DNA of 64,000 bases from Tropicimonas sp. IMCC34011 (lineage in GTDB: Bacteria; Pseudomonadota; Alphaproteobacteria; Rhodobacterales; Rhodobacteraceae). Of the stretch, positions 52,148 through 62,386 are shown piece after piece. The stretch spans positions 248,001 through 312,000 of the forward strand of contig NZ_QMEJ01000001.1 in NCBI RefSeq assembly GCF_003390865.1, given 5' to 3'. Position 1 is the stretch's first letter. Each line of letters begins with the position of its first letter. A program made the translations under genes and the position numbers. The notes under the pieces were generated by a model, which made no database searches, was not told the DNA's origin, and worked only from the letters and a program-made list of their open reading frames with translations.

Positions 52148-53676
52148 GCCCCGCGCTCCAGCAGCATCAGTTCGAGGCCGATACGTCGCGCCCGGTCCTC
52201 GAGACCGACATCCCGCAGGAAAGCCAGTGTGCCGGTGATCGTGCCGTAATCCGTGCCACGGCCCCGCGCGATACGGTTCGCCGCAACGAGGAGCGCCTCG
52301 CCGAGCTTACCCTCGCTCCGCAGGCTCTCGAGTGCGGCGGGAAGGTCGGGGGCTGGATCCTCGGCGAACGCATCGGCGATGGCGGTCGCAAGCGGAGAGG
52401 TGGCCGTGGCGGCACCGGGCATGCCGCGCGCGAGAGCGACGAGAAAGATCGCCTCGGCGCCCTTCGGTTCGGCCGAGGCAGCGATGCGCTCGTAGGACGG
52501 GGTCAAGAGTCCGATCCGAAGCGCCAGATCCGCGGCGCTCGGCGGCAGATCCATTTTTGCGAGGCGCGTCCCGTAAAGCGAGGCGAAGGCGTGGTCCAGC
52601 CCAGCGGACCGCATGGTGCTCCATGTACCCGGCAGAAGTTCGGCCACGGGGCGGGGGCGCCCGTCTCCCATCGCCGCCTCGAACGCCTGCATCGCCGCCA
52701 CGCGGTCCCAGACCCCGCCGGAGGCTGCGGCCTCCCGCTCGGCATAGAGCATCGCGAGATCCTGGGGGGAATAGACGCCGGCCCGCGTCAGCCGCTCGCC
52801 CGCCTCGACACGGGTTCGCCAAGAATTCGGTCCGTGCAGATCCGAATGCGCGAAGGCGACGGGCAGGGTGGGCCCGTGGAGCGGCTCCCCGATGGCCTCC
52901 CGCATCTTCAGATCGAGCGGGGTCGGGTTCTCGATGGGAGGCATCGGTTCGGCGCCATCTGCGATCGCGGCATCGAGGAAGCGGGCGAGGAGCTCGTCCT
53001 CGTCGGGTGTGAGCTGTCCCAGAGCCTCGGCCGTTTCCAGCGTCAGGGCGGCCGCGGGCCAGTCGCCCGTCCGGGCGAGGCAGAAGACACGGGCGGGAAT
53101 TGAGGGGGCGATTCCGGGCGTGCGCCGCAGATCGGCGCAGGCGCGATCCTCGTGCCCGGTCAGGAGGGCGACATCGAAGCCTCGGCGGAAGAAGGCGGGC
53201 ACGCCTGCGCCCGCCTTTTTCAGAAGCTGCCCCGCGGAGGACAGATCGCCGAGCGCGAGCAGCGCATCCACCCGCGCCAGAAGAAGACGCCCGTCAGGCG
53301 TCGCATCCTTCGGCGGGTCCACCTCCGCCGTCAGCAGAAGCTGGTGCAGATCCCGGGCGGCGGGCAGGGCGGAGGCGGGAAAGCCGGTCATGCGCCGGGC
53401 CAGTGCCTCCGTGGAGGAATTGCCCCAGAGATCCGCCGGCAGTCCCGTCTGGGAGCGCGGCACGAGCCCGATTGCGTCTGGCATCGGCATGTCCAGCGGC
53501 CGAACGGTCACCTCCGGGAAAGCCGCACCGGACGATACCGGCGGCTCATCCGGAACGACCGGCTCGGCGAGAACGTCGGACAGCCAGTCAACGCCCGAGA
53601 GTGGCGCCTGAGCCGCTGCCGGACCTGCAAGCCCGGTCAGGAGCGGGAGGCAGAGAAGAGCGGTTCTAGTCCACAT
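52144..53676 (-). CDS. Hypothetical exported helical-repeat protein
   Basis: 510 residues; signal peptide MWTRTALLCLPLLTGLAGPAAAQ. The rest is Ala/Leu-rich and helical in TPR-like fashion (LLLARVDALLALGDLSSAGQLLKKAG). Found upstream of xerD with overlapping stop-start. Conserved-looking among Rhodobacteraceae but I do not know its function. Confidence 0.75.
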   Translation of the reverse strand: MWTRTALLCLPLLTGLAGPAAAQAPLSGVDWLSDVLAEPVVPDEPPVSSGAAFPEVTVRPLDMPMPDAIGLVPRSQTGLPADLWGNSSTEALARRMTGFPASALPAARDLHQLLLTAEVDPPKDATPDGRLLLARVDALLALGDLSSAGQLLKKAGAGVPAFFRRGFDVALLTGHEDRACADLRRTPGIAPSIPARVFCLARTGDWPAAALTLETAEALGQLTPDEDELLARFLDAAIADGAEPMPPIENPTPLDLKMREAIGEPLHGPTLPVAFAHSDLHGPNSWRTRVEAGERLTRAGVYSPQDLAMLYAEREAAASGGVWDRVAAMQAFEAAMGDGRPRPVAELLPGTWSTMRSAGLDHAFASLYGTRLAKMDLPPSAADLALRIGLLTPSYERIAASAEPKGAEAIFLVALARGMPGAATATSPLATAIADAFAEDPAPDLPAALESLRSEGKLGEALLVAANRIARGRGTDYGTITGTLAFLRDVGLEDRARRIGLELMLLERGA

Positions 53677-53800
53677 TAAGGGTCACGGGCTCGGTCACGT
53701 CCTGCTGCTCCGGCGTCAGGTCACCGAAATAGGCAAAGCCCACGAGCCCGATGGCGCCGATCACCGCGAGGAAGAACAACAGCTTGATCAATCGCCACAT
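53666..53800 (-). CDS. 44-residue membrane protein
   Basis: ATG at 53800: WRLIKLLFFLAVIGAIGLVG is a single membrane helix, then an acidic tail (FGDLTPEQQDVTEPVTLNVD). It overlaps the start of the exported protein gene by 11 bases and is divergent from aroK. A small conserved protein between aroK and xerD is known in this group. Confidence 0.7.
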   Translation of the reverse strand: MWRLIKLLFFLAVIGAIGLVGFAYFGDLTPEQQDVTEPVTLNVD

Positions 53801-53941
53801 TTTCCGCTCGTCCTTGCCTGTCCCTTGCCGCCTCTCCGGACGGCCCGTGAAAACTATATATGGCATCGCCGGCGGTTTCACGCCATTCAGGGGCCGACAC
53901 GACAATTTGCGCGGGATCGCGCCCGCGAAAAGGGAAGCACC

Positions 53942-54493
53942 ATGCGCGCGCGCCTGAAGAAACCCGTCGCCCTCGTCGGCATGATGGGAGCGGGGAAGAC
54001 CGCGGTCGGACAGGCCCTGGCCCGCCGCCTCGGCGTGCCGTTCGTGGACAGTGATTCGGAGATCGTGAAGGCGGCGAACATGTCGATTGCCGAGATCTTC
54101 GAGCGTGACGGCGAGCCCTTCTTCCGGCTCAAGGAGCGCCAGGTCCTCCGGCGGCTGATCACCGGCGAGCCCGCCATACTCTCCACCGGCGGCGGCGCGT
54201 ACTTGGCCTCGGAGAATCGCGAGATCATCTCCCGCAACGGAGTCGCCGTCTGGCTGAAGGTGGATATCGCGACGCTCTGGTCCCGCGTGCGCCACAAGGA
54301 CACGCGTCCGCTCCTGCGCACGGCCGATCCGCGCGCCACGCTGGAGCGCATCGCGTCCGAGCGCGAGCCCGTCTATGCCCTGGCAGATCTCACCGCCGAG
54401 GCGGACCCGTCCTATTCGGTCGCCGACATGGCCGAGGAAGTGACGCGCGTTCTCGCCACGCGAACCGATATTCTGGAGAGGACCCATGCCTGA
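53942..54493 (+). CDS. aroK: Shikimate kinase
   Basis: 183 residues from the ATG at 53942, GAAGCACC upstream; longer frames back to 53825 lack support. Walker A GMMGAGKT (13-20), D-S-D in FVDSDSEIV, STGGGAYL and the lid Arg in RHKDTRPLL. Phosphorylates shikimate in aromatic amino acid synthesis. Overlaps aroB by 8 bases, forming the usual aroKB operon. Confidence 0.92.
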   Translation: MRARLKKPVALVGMMGAGKTAVGQALARRLGVPFVDSDSEIVKAANMSIAEIFERDGEPFFRLKERQVLRRLITGEPAILSTGGGAYLASENREIISRNGVAVWLKVDIATLWSRVRHKDTRPLLRTADPRATLERIASEREPVYALADLTAEADPSYSVADMAEEVTRVLATRTDILERTHA

Positions 54494-55592
54494 CGTCCAC
54501 GTCCCCCTCGGATCCCGTGCGTACGACGTGCGGATAGACCGGGGCCTGATCGCCCGCGCCGGCGAGGAAATCGCACCTCTTCTGGCGCGGCGCCGGGTGG
54601 CGGTCGTGACCGAGGAGAATGTGGCCGCGCTGCATCTGGGGCCGCTTCGCGATGGGCTGGAGGCGGCCGGGATCGAGTACGCGCAGCTCATCCTGCCACC
54701 GGGCGAGGGCACGAAGTGCTGGTCCCAGCTGGAGCGTGTCACGGAATGGCTGGTTGCCGAACGCGTCGAGCGCCGCGACGTCGTGCTGGCGCTCGGTGGC
54801 GGCGTGATCGGCGATCTTGTGGGATTCGCGGCGGCGATCCTGCGCAGGGGCGTGCGCCTCGTGCAGATCCCGACGAGTCTCCTGGCGCAGGTGGACAGCT
54901 CCGTCGGCGGCAAGACCGGCATCAATTCCCCCCTTGGGAAGAACCTCATCGGCGCCTTCCACCAGCCGAGCCTCGTGCTTGCCGACGTGGATGCGCTGGA
55001 GACGCTCCCGGAGCGGGATTTCATCGCGGGCTACGGGGAAGTGGTGAAATACGGGCTTCTGGGGGACGAAGGCTTCTTCGGCTGGCTCGAAAAGAACGGC
55101 CCGGCGCTGGCGCGCGGCGACGGGGCTGCCCGCGCGGAGGCGGTGCGGCGCTCCGTCCAGATGAAGGCGGATATCGTGGTGCGGGACGAAACCGAGCAGG
55201 GGGACCGCGCGCTCCTCAATCTCGGCCATACCTTCGGCCATGCGCTCGAGGCCGCGACGGGGTACTCGGACCGGTTGCTGCATGGTGAGGGCGTCGCGAT
55301 CGGCTGCGCGCTGGCCTTCGATCTCTCGGCGCGCCTGAACCTGTGTTCGCAGGAGGAGCCGAGCCGCGTGCGCGCGCATCTGGACCGGATGGGGATGCGG
55401 ATGCGGCTCTCGGACATTCCCGGCGATCTGCCGGATGCGGAGGGGCTTCTTGCCCTGATGGCTCAGGACAAGAAAGTCGTGGACGGTCGGCTGCGTTTCA
55501 TCCTGGCCCGCGGGATAGGGGACGCCTTCGTCACGTCGGACGTGCCGCCGGATGCGGTGCGCGCCCTCCTTGAGGACGCGCTGGCCGCTTAG
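54486..55592 (+). CDS. aroB: 3-dehydroquinate synthase
   Basis: 368 residues. LALGGGVIGDLVGFAAAI (NAD site), PTSLLAQVDSSVGGKTGIN and NLGHTFGHALEAATGY (metal His) are the AroB signatures. Second step of the shikimate pathway. Its end overlaps the convergent doxX-type gene by 4 bases. Confidence 0.93.
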   Translation: MPDVHVPLGSRAYDVRIDRGLIARAGEEIAPLLARRRVAVVTEENVAALHLGPLRDGLEAAGIEYAQLILPPGEGTKCWSQLERVTEWLVAERVERRDVVLALGGGVIGDLVGFAAAILRRGVRLVQIPTSLLAQVDSSVGGKTGINSPLGKNLIGAFHQPSLVLADVDALETLPERDFIAGYGEVVKYGLLGDEGFFGWLEKNGPALARGDGAARAEAVRRSVQMKADIVVRDETEQGDRALLNLGHTFGHALEAATGYSDRLLHGEGVAIGCALAFDLSARLNLCSQEEPSRVRAHLDRMGMRMRLSDIPGDLPDAEGLLALMAQDKKVVDGRLRFILARGIGDAFVTSDVPPDAVRALLEDALAA

Positions 55593-55987
55593 GCGAGGGT
55601 GGACTTGCTGCGCGCGGCGTCCACGCTCCAGACACCGGGGCCGGAGAACACGAAGTACAGGAACACGAAGCAGTAGAGGATCGCCGCGTCGCCACCGTTC
55701 AGCGACGGGAACGCGCTCTGCGGTGCGTGGGCGATGAAGTACGCCGCGGCCATCAGGCCGGAACAGATGAAAGCGACGGGACGGGTGAACAGACCGATCA
55801 GGAGCAGGATGCCGCCCACCAGCTCGATCAGGCCGGCAATGCCGAACATGGACAGGAGCGGGGGGTTCATGTCGCTGGCGGGGAAGTTCAGCAGTTTCTG
55901 CGTTCCGTGCGCCAGGAAGATGAGGGCGGACACGATGCGCAGGACGCTGAGCATCTTGGGGGCGTGGGCGGTCAGGGCGGTCGACAT
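55589..55987 (-). CDS. DoxX family membrane protein
   Basis: 132 residues, four membrane helices. LRIVSALIFLAHGTQKLLNF, FGIAGLIELVGGILLLIGLFTRPVAFI and FPSLNGGDAAILYCFVFLYF are typical of DoxX/YphA proteins. Physiological role unclear (redox or membrane stress). Confidence 0.85.
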   Translation of the reverse strand: MSTALTAHAPKMLSVLRIVSALIFLAHGTQKLLNFPASDMNPPLLSMFGIAGLIELVGGILLLIGLFTRPVAFICSGLMAAAYFIAHAPQSAFPSLNGGDAAILYCFVFLYFVFSGPGVWSVDAARSKSTLA

Positions 55988-56116
55988 GGGCTATCTGCTC
56001 CGATGCAGTGTTTCGTTGCGATCGAAGTACATCGAAGTTTGCCTGCACCGATACTGGCGCCCCGGCGCAGGACCCGTGCGCATTCGCGCAAACGGGCCCC
56101 GCGCCCAAAGCACCCT

Positions 56117-56641
56117 TTAGAACGGGATCTCGTCGTCGAAATCGCTGCCGCCGGGGCCGGAGGAACCACCGGTGCCGCGATCGTCGTAACCGCCGCCGCC
56201 ACCACCGTAGCCGCCGCCTGATCCGCCGCCGTAGTTTCCACCGCCGGATCCGCCGCCATAATTGCCGCCGCCACCGCCGCCGCCTTCACCGCGGCCGTCG
56301 AGCATGGTGAGCGTCGAGGTGTAGGGCCGCAGCACTACCTCGGTCGAATAGCGATCGGCGCCGGACTGGTCCTGGTATTTCCGCGTCTCGAGCTGACCCT
56401 CGATATAGACCTTGGACCCCTTGCGCAGATACTGCTCGGCGACGCGCGCCAGCGGCTCCGAGAAGATTGCCACGGAGTGCCATTCGGTCTTCTCGCGGCG
56501 CTCGCCCGTATTCTTGTCCTTCCAGGTGTCGGAGGTCGCGATCCGCAGGTTGCAGACCTTTCCGCCGTTCTGGAAGGTCCTGACTTCCGGGTCCCGACCC
56601 AGATTTCCGATCAGGATGACCTTGTTCACCGATCCGGCCAT
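56117..56641 (-). CDS. ssb: Single-stranded DNA-binding protein
   Basis: 174 residues from the ATG at 56641. OB fold: [59 protein letters not shown] Gly-rich linker (about 120-160) leads to the acidic tip DFDDEIPF that recruits partner proteins. Housekeeping SSB of typical length. Confidence 0.95.
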   Translation of the reverse strand: MAGSVNKVILIGNLGRDPEVRTFQNGGKVCNLRIATSDTWKDKNTGERREKTEWHSVAIFSEPLARVAEQYLRKGSKVYIEGQLETRKYQDQSGADRYSTEVVLRPYTSTLTMLDGRGEGGGGGGGNYGGGSGGGNYGGGSGGGYGGGGGGYDDRGTGGSSGPGGSDFDDEIPF

Positions 56642-56845
56642 GCGACCCTCCGATTTCGGGTGTTGTTGAATGCCGCCGGTTACACCACCTGCGGCGCGCC
56701 ATGGAAAGTCAAAACCGGACGGGCAGGGCGCTCCCGCCCCGTTACCCTTGAGCGGACACCCGCCTCCCCTTTTCGCGGGGTAGCGAGCCATTGTCCGATC
56801 GTCTAGCATCGCGCCCAAACGACAGGGACAGTCAGGACAACCACA

Positions 56846-57436
56846 ATGCAGCGGATCATTGCCGCGGCCCTCGCTGCCGCTTTCATCGTGCCGACCGGAG
56901 CGATTGCCGACACCATCGTTTCCTCGAAGTCGCGCTCCAAGCAGTTCGCGGCGCAGACGCGGTTTCTCGATGACAGGGCCTCGGTCCAGTACCGCGCCTC
57001 CGTCGGCATCGCTCCGCCCTCCATCGTCGCTCCGTCCAAGTACAGTGAGGGGCCGAGCTATTCGGGGCGTTACCAGGGACAGTTCGTCGAGGTCGCCCGC
57101 GGCGCCGCCCGGAAGTACAACGTGCCGGAGGACCTCTTCCTGCGCCTTGTTCAGCAGGAAAGCGGCTGGAACTCGAACGCGCTCAGCCACAAGGGCGCCA
57201 TCGGTCTTGCCCAGCTGATGCCGGGCACGGCGGCGACGCTGCGTGTCGATCCGCATGATCCGCAGCAGAACCTCGAGGGCGGGGCGCGTTACCTGCGCAT
57301 GATGTACGACCGGTATCGCGACTGGCGTCTCGCGCTTGCCGCCTACAACGCCGGCCCCGGCGCGGTGGACAAGCACGGCGGCATTCCGCCCTACACCGAA
57401 ACGAAGCTGTACGTCGTCAAGATCATGGGCAGCTGA
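56846..57436 (+). CDS. Lytic transglycosylase, SLT family
   Basis: 196 residues. Signal peptide ([20 protein letters not shown]), then the SLT core [20 protein letters not shown] (catalytic Glu105) and [31 protein letters not shown]. Cleaves peptidoglycan with 1,6-anhydro products in the periplasm. Confidence 0.9.
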   Translation: MQRIIAAALAAAFIVPTGAIADTIVSSKSRSKQFAAQTRFLDDRASVQYRASVGIAPPSIVAPSKYSEGPSYSGRYQGQFVEVARGAARKYNVPEDLFLRLVQQESGWNSNALSHKGAIGLAQLMPGTAATLRVDPHDPQQNLEGGARYLRMMYDRYRDWRLALAAYNAGPGAVDKHGGIPPYTETKLYVVKIMGS

Positions 57437-57751
57437 CGGCGCCGCGGGTCACGCCGCAGCGCCCGCGCCCCGGTCCGCCCGGCCTTGACTTCGGGCGGGC
57501 GAGGGGGCATGTCCTGCGATGTCCGCCAAGCATGGCCGCGTGAGACGTTCCCCATCTTCATGGGACGCCGGGCCGGCGGACGATTTGAGTTTCCGACATC
57601 ACGCATTGGGGACACGCGCCGCCGCAGGCAGCTCCGGACAGACGGTCCGGCGCCGCGACTCGCGTCGGAGAACCCCATTCCGGGGCGGCCCTCGCCGCTC
57701 TGGTGCCGCGCCGGGCCTAAGAGGCCCCGAGCGCCGCGAAAGGACATTTTC
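57437..57751 (+). other. Leader region of DEAD-box helicase gene
   Basis: 315 bases. The helicase frame stays open here to 57485 but codes low-complexity Arg/Pro text without family similarity, so it is taken as untranslated leader. It is GC-rich enough to form structure, as often seen before RNA helicase genes regulated by cold or RNA feedback. No clear promoter found. Confidence 0.4.
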
Positions 57752-59068
57752 TTGGATTTCGACATGCTGGGGCTCGACCCCCGTCTTCTGGATGCGCTGA
57801 AGCGCACCAACATCTCCGAACCGACGCCGATCCAGGCTCAGGCCATTCCCCACGCGATGAACGGCCGCGACGTGCTCGGGCTCGCGCAGACCGGAACCGG
57901 CAAGACCGCCGCCTTCGGCCTGCCGCTCGTTCACGCGCTGATGACCACCCATGGTGGCCGTCCCACGCCGAAGCAGCCCAAATCGCTGATCCTCGCGCCG
58001 ACGCGCGAGCTCGTACGGCAGATCGCCGACACGCTCTCGCACATGACGCAAGGCACCCAGATCCGGATCCAGACGATCACCGGCGGCGTCTCGCCGGGGC
58101 CGCAGATCCGCAAGATGGAAAAGGGCTGCGACGTCCTCGTCGCCACGCCCGGCCGTTTGATCGACCTTCTGGAGCAGGGCGCCGTCAACCTCGCCGGCAC
58201 ACCGTTCCTCGTGCTGGACGAAGCTGACCAGATGCTGGATCTCGGCTTCATCCATGCCCTGCGCAAGATCGCCCGGCTCCTGCCCGAGGATCGGCAGACC
58301 ATGCTCTTCTCGGCCACGATGCCGAAGCAGATGAACGAGCTGGCCAACACCTACCTGCGCAATCCCGTACGCGTCGAGGTGTCTCCCCCGGGTCGTCCCG
58401 CGGACAAGATCGCGCAGTACATCCACTTCCTCGACCAGTCGGAGAAGCCGGCGCTGCTGGCCGATCTGCTGGACGAGCACCGCGATGAGCGCGCGCTCGT
58501 CTTCGCCCGGACCAAGCACGGCGCGGAGCGGCTCATGAAGGGTCTCGACAAGTCCGGTTTCGCGGCCGCGTCGATCCATGGCAACAAGAGCCAGGGTCAG
58601 CGCCTTCGGGCGCTCGACGGGTTCCGCGATGGGGATATCCGCGTCCTGGTCGCAACCGACGTTGCCGCGCGCGGCCTCGACATTCCGGACGTGCGTCACG
58701 TCTACAACTATGATCTTCCGAACGTGCCAGACGCCTATGTCCACCGCATCGGCCGTACGGCGCGCGCCGGAGCGTCCGGACGGGCCGTGGCATTCTGCTC
58801 GCCCGAAGAGATCGACCTGCTGAGGGATATCGAGAAGACCACGAAGCTGCCGATCGAGGTTGCGGGCGGTGAGCGTCCGACCGGTCCCGCGCCCAAGAAG
58901 GCCGATGGCGGCGGGCGTGGCCGTCGCGGCGGCGGCGGCGGTGGGAAGCCCGGTGGTGGCGGCGGTCGCGGTCAGGGCCATGGCCAGGGTGCCAGGGGCA
59001 AGCCCGGCGTCACCGCGGCCAAGCCGAAGCGCAATCGTCGCCGGGGTCGGAGCAGCAACGCGGCCTGA
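57752..59068 (+). CDS. DEAD-box RNA helicase (RhlE-like)
   Basis: 438 residues from the TTG at 57752, chosen because AAAGGA lies 7 bases upstream and the family starts near here (DFDMLGLDPRLLDALKRTNI). Motifs: TPIQAQAI (Q), AQTGTGKT (I), LDEADQM (II), FSATMP (III), HRIGRTARAG (VI). The C-terminus is a Gly/Arg/Lys-rich tail that binds RNA. Works in ribosome assembly or RNA turnover. A strong terminator follows at 59093. Confidence 0.88.
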   Translation: MDFDMLGLDPRLLDALKRTNISEPTPIQAQAIPHAMNGRDVLGLAQTGTGKTAAFGLPLVHALMTTHGGRPTPKQPKSLILAPTRELVRQIADTLSHMTQGTQIRIQTITGGVSPGPQIRKMEKGCDVLVATPGRLIDLLEQGAVNLAGTPFLVLDEADQMLDLGFIHALRKIARLLPEDRQTMLFSATMPKQMNELANTYLRNPVRVEVSPPGRPADKIAQYIHFLDQSEKPALLADLLDEHRDERALVFARTKHGAERLMKGLDKSGFAAASIHGNKSQGQRLRALDGFRDGDIRVLVATDVAARGLDIPDVRHVYNYDLPNVPDAYVHRIGRTARAGASGRAVAFCSPEEIDLLRDIEKTTKLPIEVAGGERPTGPAPKKADGGGRGRRGGGGGGKPGGGGGRGQGHGQGARGKPGVTAAKPKRNRRRGRSSNAA

Positions 59069-59092
59069 TCCTTCGGGGCAGACATGAATAAA

Positions 59093-59124
59093 AGGGCGCG
59101 GGAGGCATATGCTCCCCGCGCCCT
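59093..59124. terminator. Bidirectional terminator
   Basis: AGGGCGCGGG (59093-59102) pairs perfectly with CCCGCGCCCT (59115-59124), between two convergent genes, with A-rich sequence on the left (AATAAA) giving a T-run for the minus strand. Confidence 0.8.
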
Positions 59125-59146
59125 ATCTCGTTCCGGACCCGACTGC

Positions 59147-60034
59147 TCAGGTGTAGGACTTCGCCTTCAACTCGGCCTGCCGTGCAAGCGAGGTGATGTT
59201 CGGGCCGGCCGCTTTCGGCACGATCCGGTAGGCGGCGTTCACGAAGCAGAAGAACGCGAAGCACAGAAGGCCGAGGGCCAGCGCCGTGACCAGGACACGG
59301 CCATAGGCCTGCTGGGACAGCCAGCCGAAGGCCGCTTCCATGCCGCCCGCCTCGCTCGGATTGGCGGAGATCGCGGCGTTGACAAGAAGCCCGCCGATCA
59401 CCGTCACGACGACGCCCTGCGCCGCGACACCGGCCTTCAGAAGCCAGTTGTAGTTCGTGGTGAACTTGTTGGCCATCAGGTGCTCGCGGTACTTCTCCTT
59501 CCAGGCCTTGACGAGATAGTAGAGCCCGGCGCCGATGACGATCACGCCGCCGATTCCGACGATCCAGCGGCCCGCGGGCGCCTCCATGATCTTGCCGACC
59601 CATTCGACGATGCTGGAACCGCCGCCGCTGCCTGAGCCGCTACCGCTGTCGCCGCCGGAGCCACCTCCGGTCCCGCCGGTGAACAGGAGCGAAATCGCGA
59701 CGAAGGCGAAGGCGAGGTGAATGACGCCGGTCACGATCATGCCGGTGCGGGCGATCATTCCCTTGCCGTCCGAGCCGTAATCCTCGAGGTCCCAGATGCA
59801 GTCGACCACGCGCCAGGCGGCGTAGCAGATCATGCCGATCGCGATCAGCGCGAGGACAATGCCGCCCCAAGTTGTCGTCTCGAGCTGGGCCAGCGCCTCG
59901 CTCGTTCCCTGCGCGTTGCCCCCGCGCCAGATGGCGTAGGCCGAGTAGCCGCCGACGACCGTGTAGATCAGCCCCCGGCCACTGTATCCGGCTCGCATGA
60001 CCGGAATGGCCCATGAAAAATCGCTGTGTGACAT
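59147..60034 (-). CDS. DUF1206 membrane protein
   Basis: 295 residues, six membrane helices in three pairs, each with a short G-G/YSA motif (GYSGRGLIYTVVGGYSAYAIW; WLLKAGVAAQGVVVTVIGGLLV). A Gly/Ser linker sits near residues 122-143. DUF1206 family; function unknown. Confidence 0.88.
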   Translation of the reverse strand: MSHSDFSWAIPVMRAGYSGRGLIYTVVGGYSAYAIWRGGNAQGTSEALAQLETTTWGGIVLALIAIGMICYAAWRVVDCIWDLEDYGSDGKGMIARTGMIVTGVIHLAFAFVAISLLFTGGTGGGSGGDSGSGSGSGGGSSIVEWVGKIMEAPAGRWIVGIGGVIVIGAGLYYLVKAWKEKYREHLMANKFTTNYNWLLKAGVAAQGVVVTVIGGLLVNAAISANPSEAGGMEAAFGWLSQQAYGRVLVTALALGLLCFAFFCFVNAAYRIVPKAAGPNITSLARQAELKAKSYT

Positions 60035-60120
60035 AGCGTCTGTCCTGCCCGTCGTTCAAAATTATCTGGCGGACCAATGCGCGCGGGTCGGTTCACGTTC
60101 CCTTGAATGACGCGTGGGGC

Positions 60121-60978
60121 TTACCACTCGGACGAGAGGGGCCGGTTCCGGCTGCTGTCGCGGAATTCCGACGGTCCGATCCCGGCTCGGGCCCGAAAGG
60201 CGTCGGCGAAGTCATCCCGGCTCCCGAAGCCCAACATGAGCGCGATGTGATCGGGCGGCAGCGCGGTCTGCACAAGCAGCCGGCGGGCCTCGAAGGCGGT
60301 GCGGTCGGCCAGGATGTCTTCCGCCGTGTGTCCGCATGTCTCGAGGCAGGTTCGGGTCAACTCGTCCGCGCTGACGCCGAGCTTCGTTGCGTAATCGGCA
60401 ATGGTCTGGCCGGTATAGAGCTTGTCCTCGACAAGGGCGGTGAAGGCCCGGGCGAGGGCAGAGGCCTTCTCATGAGTGCCGTCTCGCGCCTCGCTGCGGT
60501 CCGCCATGATCTGCCGTTCCAGCCAGAGAGCGACGAGACTGCCATGGAGCCCGATGGCGCGCTCCCGTGCCGGGCGGCCGGCGTCGATCTCGCGTTGCAG
60601 GGCCTCGATCAGGCTCGTCATCTCGCCCTGCGCGCCGGCATCCCTGATCCTCAGATGATGCGGAGCCTCGGGCAGGGACGCCAGACCTGCCCCGAACCGG
60701 AGGGCGGAGCCGAAGGTCGGCGCGGTGACCTCGATGCCGTGCATGGTGCGGGCCGGGATGTAGATCGCGTTATGTGCGCCGTAGCCCCGCGTCGTGCCCG
60801 CGACCGTGATCCGACCTTGCCCGCGCGTGACCCAGAGAAGCAGCGGCTCTCGAATAGAGCGCATCGCCTCGGACCGCCACCGCCCGCCATGGGTCAGACG
60901 CTGAAGCGGAACGAGTCTCACCGCCTCCGGCGCTTCCGTGGGCGTCTTCGCGGGGCTGCTGCTGGAGCCTTCGGGCAT
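60121..60978 (-). CDS. AraC-family transcriptional regulator
   Basis: 285 residues. N-terminal cupin-like sensing domain (LLLWVTRGQGRITVAGTTRG, YIPARTMHGIEV), C-terminal double helix-turn-helix (YATKLGVSADELTRTCLETC, IALMLGFGSRDDFADAFRARAGIGPSEF). Ligand and targets unknown; no obvious partner gene nearby. Confidence 0.9.
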   Translation of the reverse strand: MPEGSSSSPAKTPTEAPEAVRLVPLQRLTHGGRWRSEAMRSIREPLLLWVTRGQGRITVAGTTRGYGAHNAIYIPARTMHGIEVTAPTFGSALRFGAGLASLPEAPHHLRIRDAGAQGEMTSLIEALQREIDAGRPARERAIGLHGSLVALWLERQIMADRSEARDGTHEKASALARAFTALVEDKLYTGQTIADYATKLGVSADELTRTCLETCGHTAEDILADRTAFEARRLLVQTALPPDHIALMLGFGSRDDFADAFRARAGIGPSEFRDSSRNRPLSSEW

Positions 60979-61078
60979 CGCATTCTTCCGGCGACCGGCC
61001 GCTTGACGTTACGGCGCCCCGGAAGCCTGCATCCGAACGGGCGCCAAAATCAAGGCGCCTCGCACGGATCCTGCGACG

Positions 61079-62386
61079 CTAGAGCTGCCTGATCTTCAGC
61101 CGCGTGATGCGGTTGTCCTTCCGCGCCAGCACTTCGAAGCGGAAGCCGTGAAACGAGAACACCTGGCCCTGCGTTGGGATCGTCTGCGCCTCGTGGATGA
61201 CGAGGCCCGCGACGGTGTTGGCTTCCTCGTCGGGCAGGTTCCAGTCCCGCGCGCGGTTGAGATCGCGGATCGTCATCGCTCCGTCCACCAGCCAGTCGCC
61301 CGTCTCCGTGCGCCTCATCGGGCGCTCGCCGGACACGTCGAACTCGTCGGTGATCTCGCCGACGATTTCCTCGAGGATGTCCTCCAGCGTGATCAGCCCC
61401 TGCAGCGCACCGTACTCGTCCACCACGAGGGCGAAGTGCGTGTGGCGGCGCAGGAATTCCCGCATCTGGTCATCCAGCGTGGTGGTCTCTGGCACGAAGT
61501 AGGGCTTCATCGCCACGTCGAGCACGCGGAACTTCGCAAGCGCCTCGGCGCCGGCTTCCGACGTGGTCAGCTTGTGCATGGCGCGCAGCAGGTCCTTGGC
61601 ATGGACGACGCCGACGATGTTCTCGTGATCGCCGCGATAGACGGGCAGGCGGGTATGCGGCGAGGCGAGGGACTGCGAGAGGATCGCAGAGGGCTCGTCA
61701 TCCGCGTCGATCATCTCGATCTTGGAGCGGTGGAGCATGATCTCCTCCACCGTTCGGTCGCCCAGATCGAGCGCGCCGAGGAGCCGGTCCCTGTCCTCCT
61801 TTTCGACGACGCCCTCGGAATGCCCGATCTGAAGCGCACCGACGATTTCTTCCCGCACAGACAGCAAGGCGAGATCCGGGTCGATCCTGAGGCCGAAGAT
61901 TCGCAGCACGCCGCGCACGATCGCTCGCACCGCGGAGACAGCCGGAGACAGGACCAGAATGACGATGCGGATCATCGGCGCGGTCTTGGACGCTGCGGAT
62001 TCGGGGTCGGTGATCGCGTAGGTCTTGGGCAGCACCTCGGCGAAGATCAGCACGAGCGCCGTCATAACCAGCGTTGCCAATGCCACGCCGCCATCGCCGA
62101 GAAGGCGGGTAAAGAGTGCCGTCGCGAGCGAGGTCGCGAGGATGTTGGCAAGGTTGTTGCCAAGTAGGATGCCGCCGATCAGGCGCTCGTCGTCTTCCTT
62201 CAGCGCAAGGGCCCGGCCCGCGCCGGCGGAGCCCTTGTCGGACATCGAGCGCAGCTTGCCGCGGGAGGCGGCCGTGAGCGCGGTCTCGGATCCCGAGAAG
62301 AAGGCCGAGCAGATCAGCAGCACCAGGATGGCGGACGCCGTGATCCAGAAGGCGGCGTCGAGAAGGGGAGGGGCGGTCTCGGTCAT
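61079..62386 (-). CDS. CNNM/CorC-HlyC family membrane protein
   Basis: 435 residues from the ATG at 62386. DUF21 membrane domain with ICSAFFSGSETALTAASRGKL and GNNLANILATSLAT, two CBS domains (about 195-330), and the CorC/HlyC C-terminal domain (DWLVDGAMTIRDLNRARDWNL). Family members transport or regulate Mg2+/other divalent ions. Confidence 0.88.
   Translation of the reverse strand: MTETAPPLLDAAFWITASAILVLLICSAFFSGSETALTAASRGKLRSMSDKGSAGAGRALALKEDDERLIGGILLGNNLANILATSLATALFTRLLGDGGVALATLVMTALVLIFAEVLPKTYAITDPESAASKTAPMIRIVILVLSPAVSAVRAIVRGVLRIFGLRIDPDLALLSVREEIVGALQIGHSEGVVEKEDRDRLLGALDLGDRTVEEIMLHRSKIEMIDADDEPSAILSQSLASPHTRLPVYRGDHENIVGVVHAKDLLRAMHKLTTSEAGAEALAKFRVLDVAMKPYFVPETTTLDDQMREFLRRHTHFALVVDEYGALQGLITLEDILEEIVGEITDEFDVSGERPMRRTETGDWLVDGAMTIRDLNRARDWNLPDEEANTVAGLVIHEAQTIPTQGQVFSFHGFRFEVLARKDNRITRLKIRQL

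Noticed and set aside
57485-57751. Longer N-terminus of the DEAD-box helicase
   Set aside because: The extra 89 residues are Arg/Pro-rich without family similarity, while TTG at 57752 has a well placed AAAGGA site.
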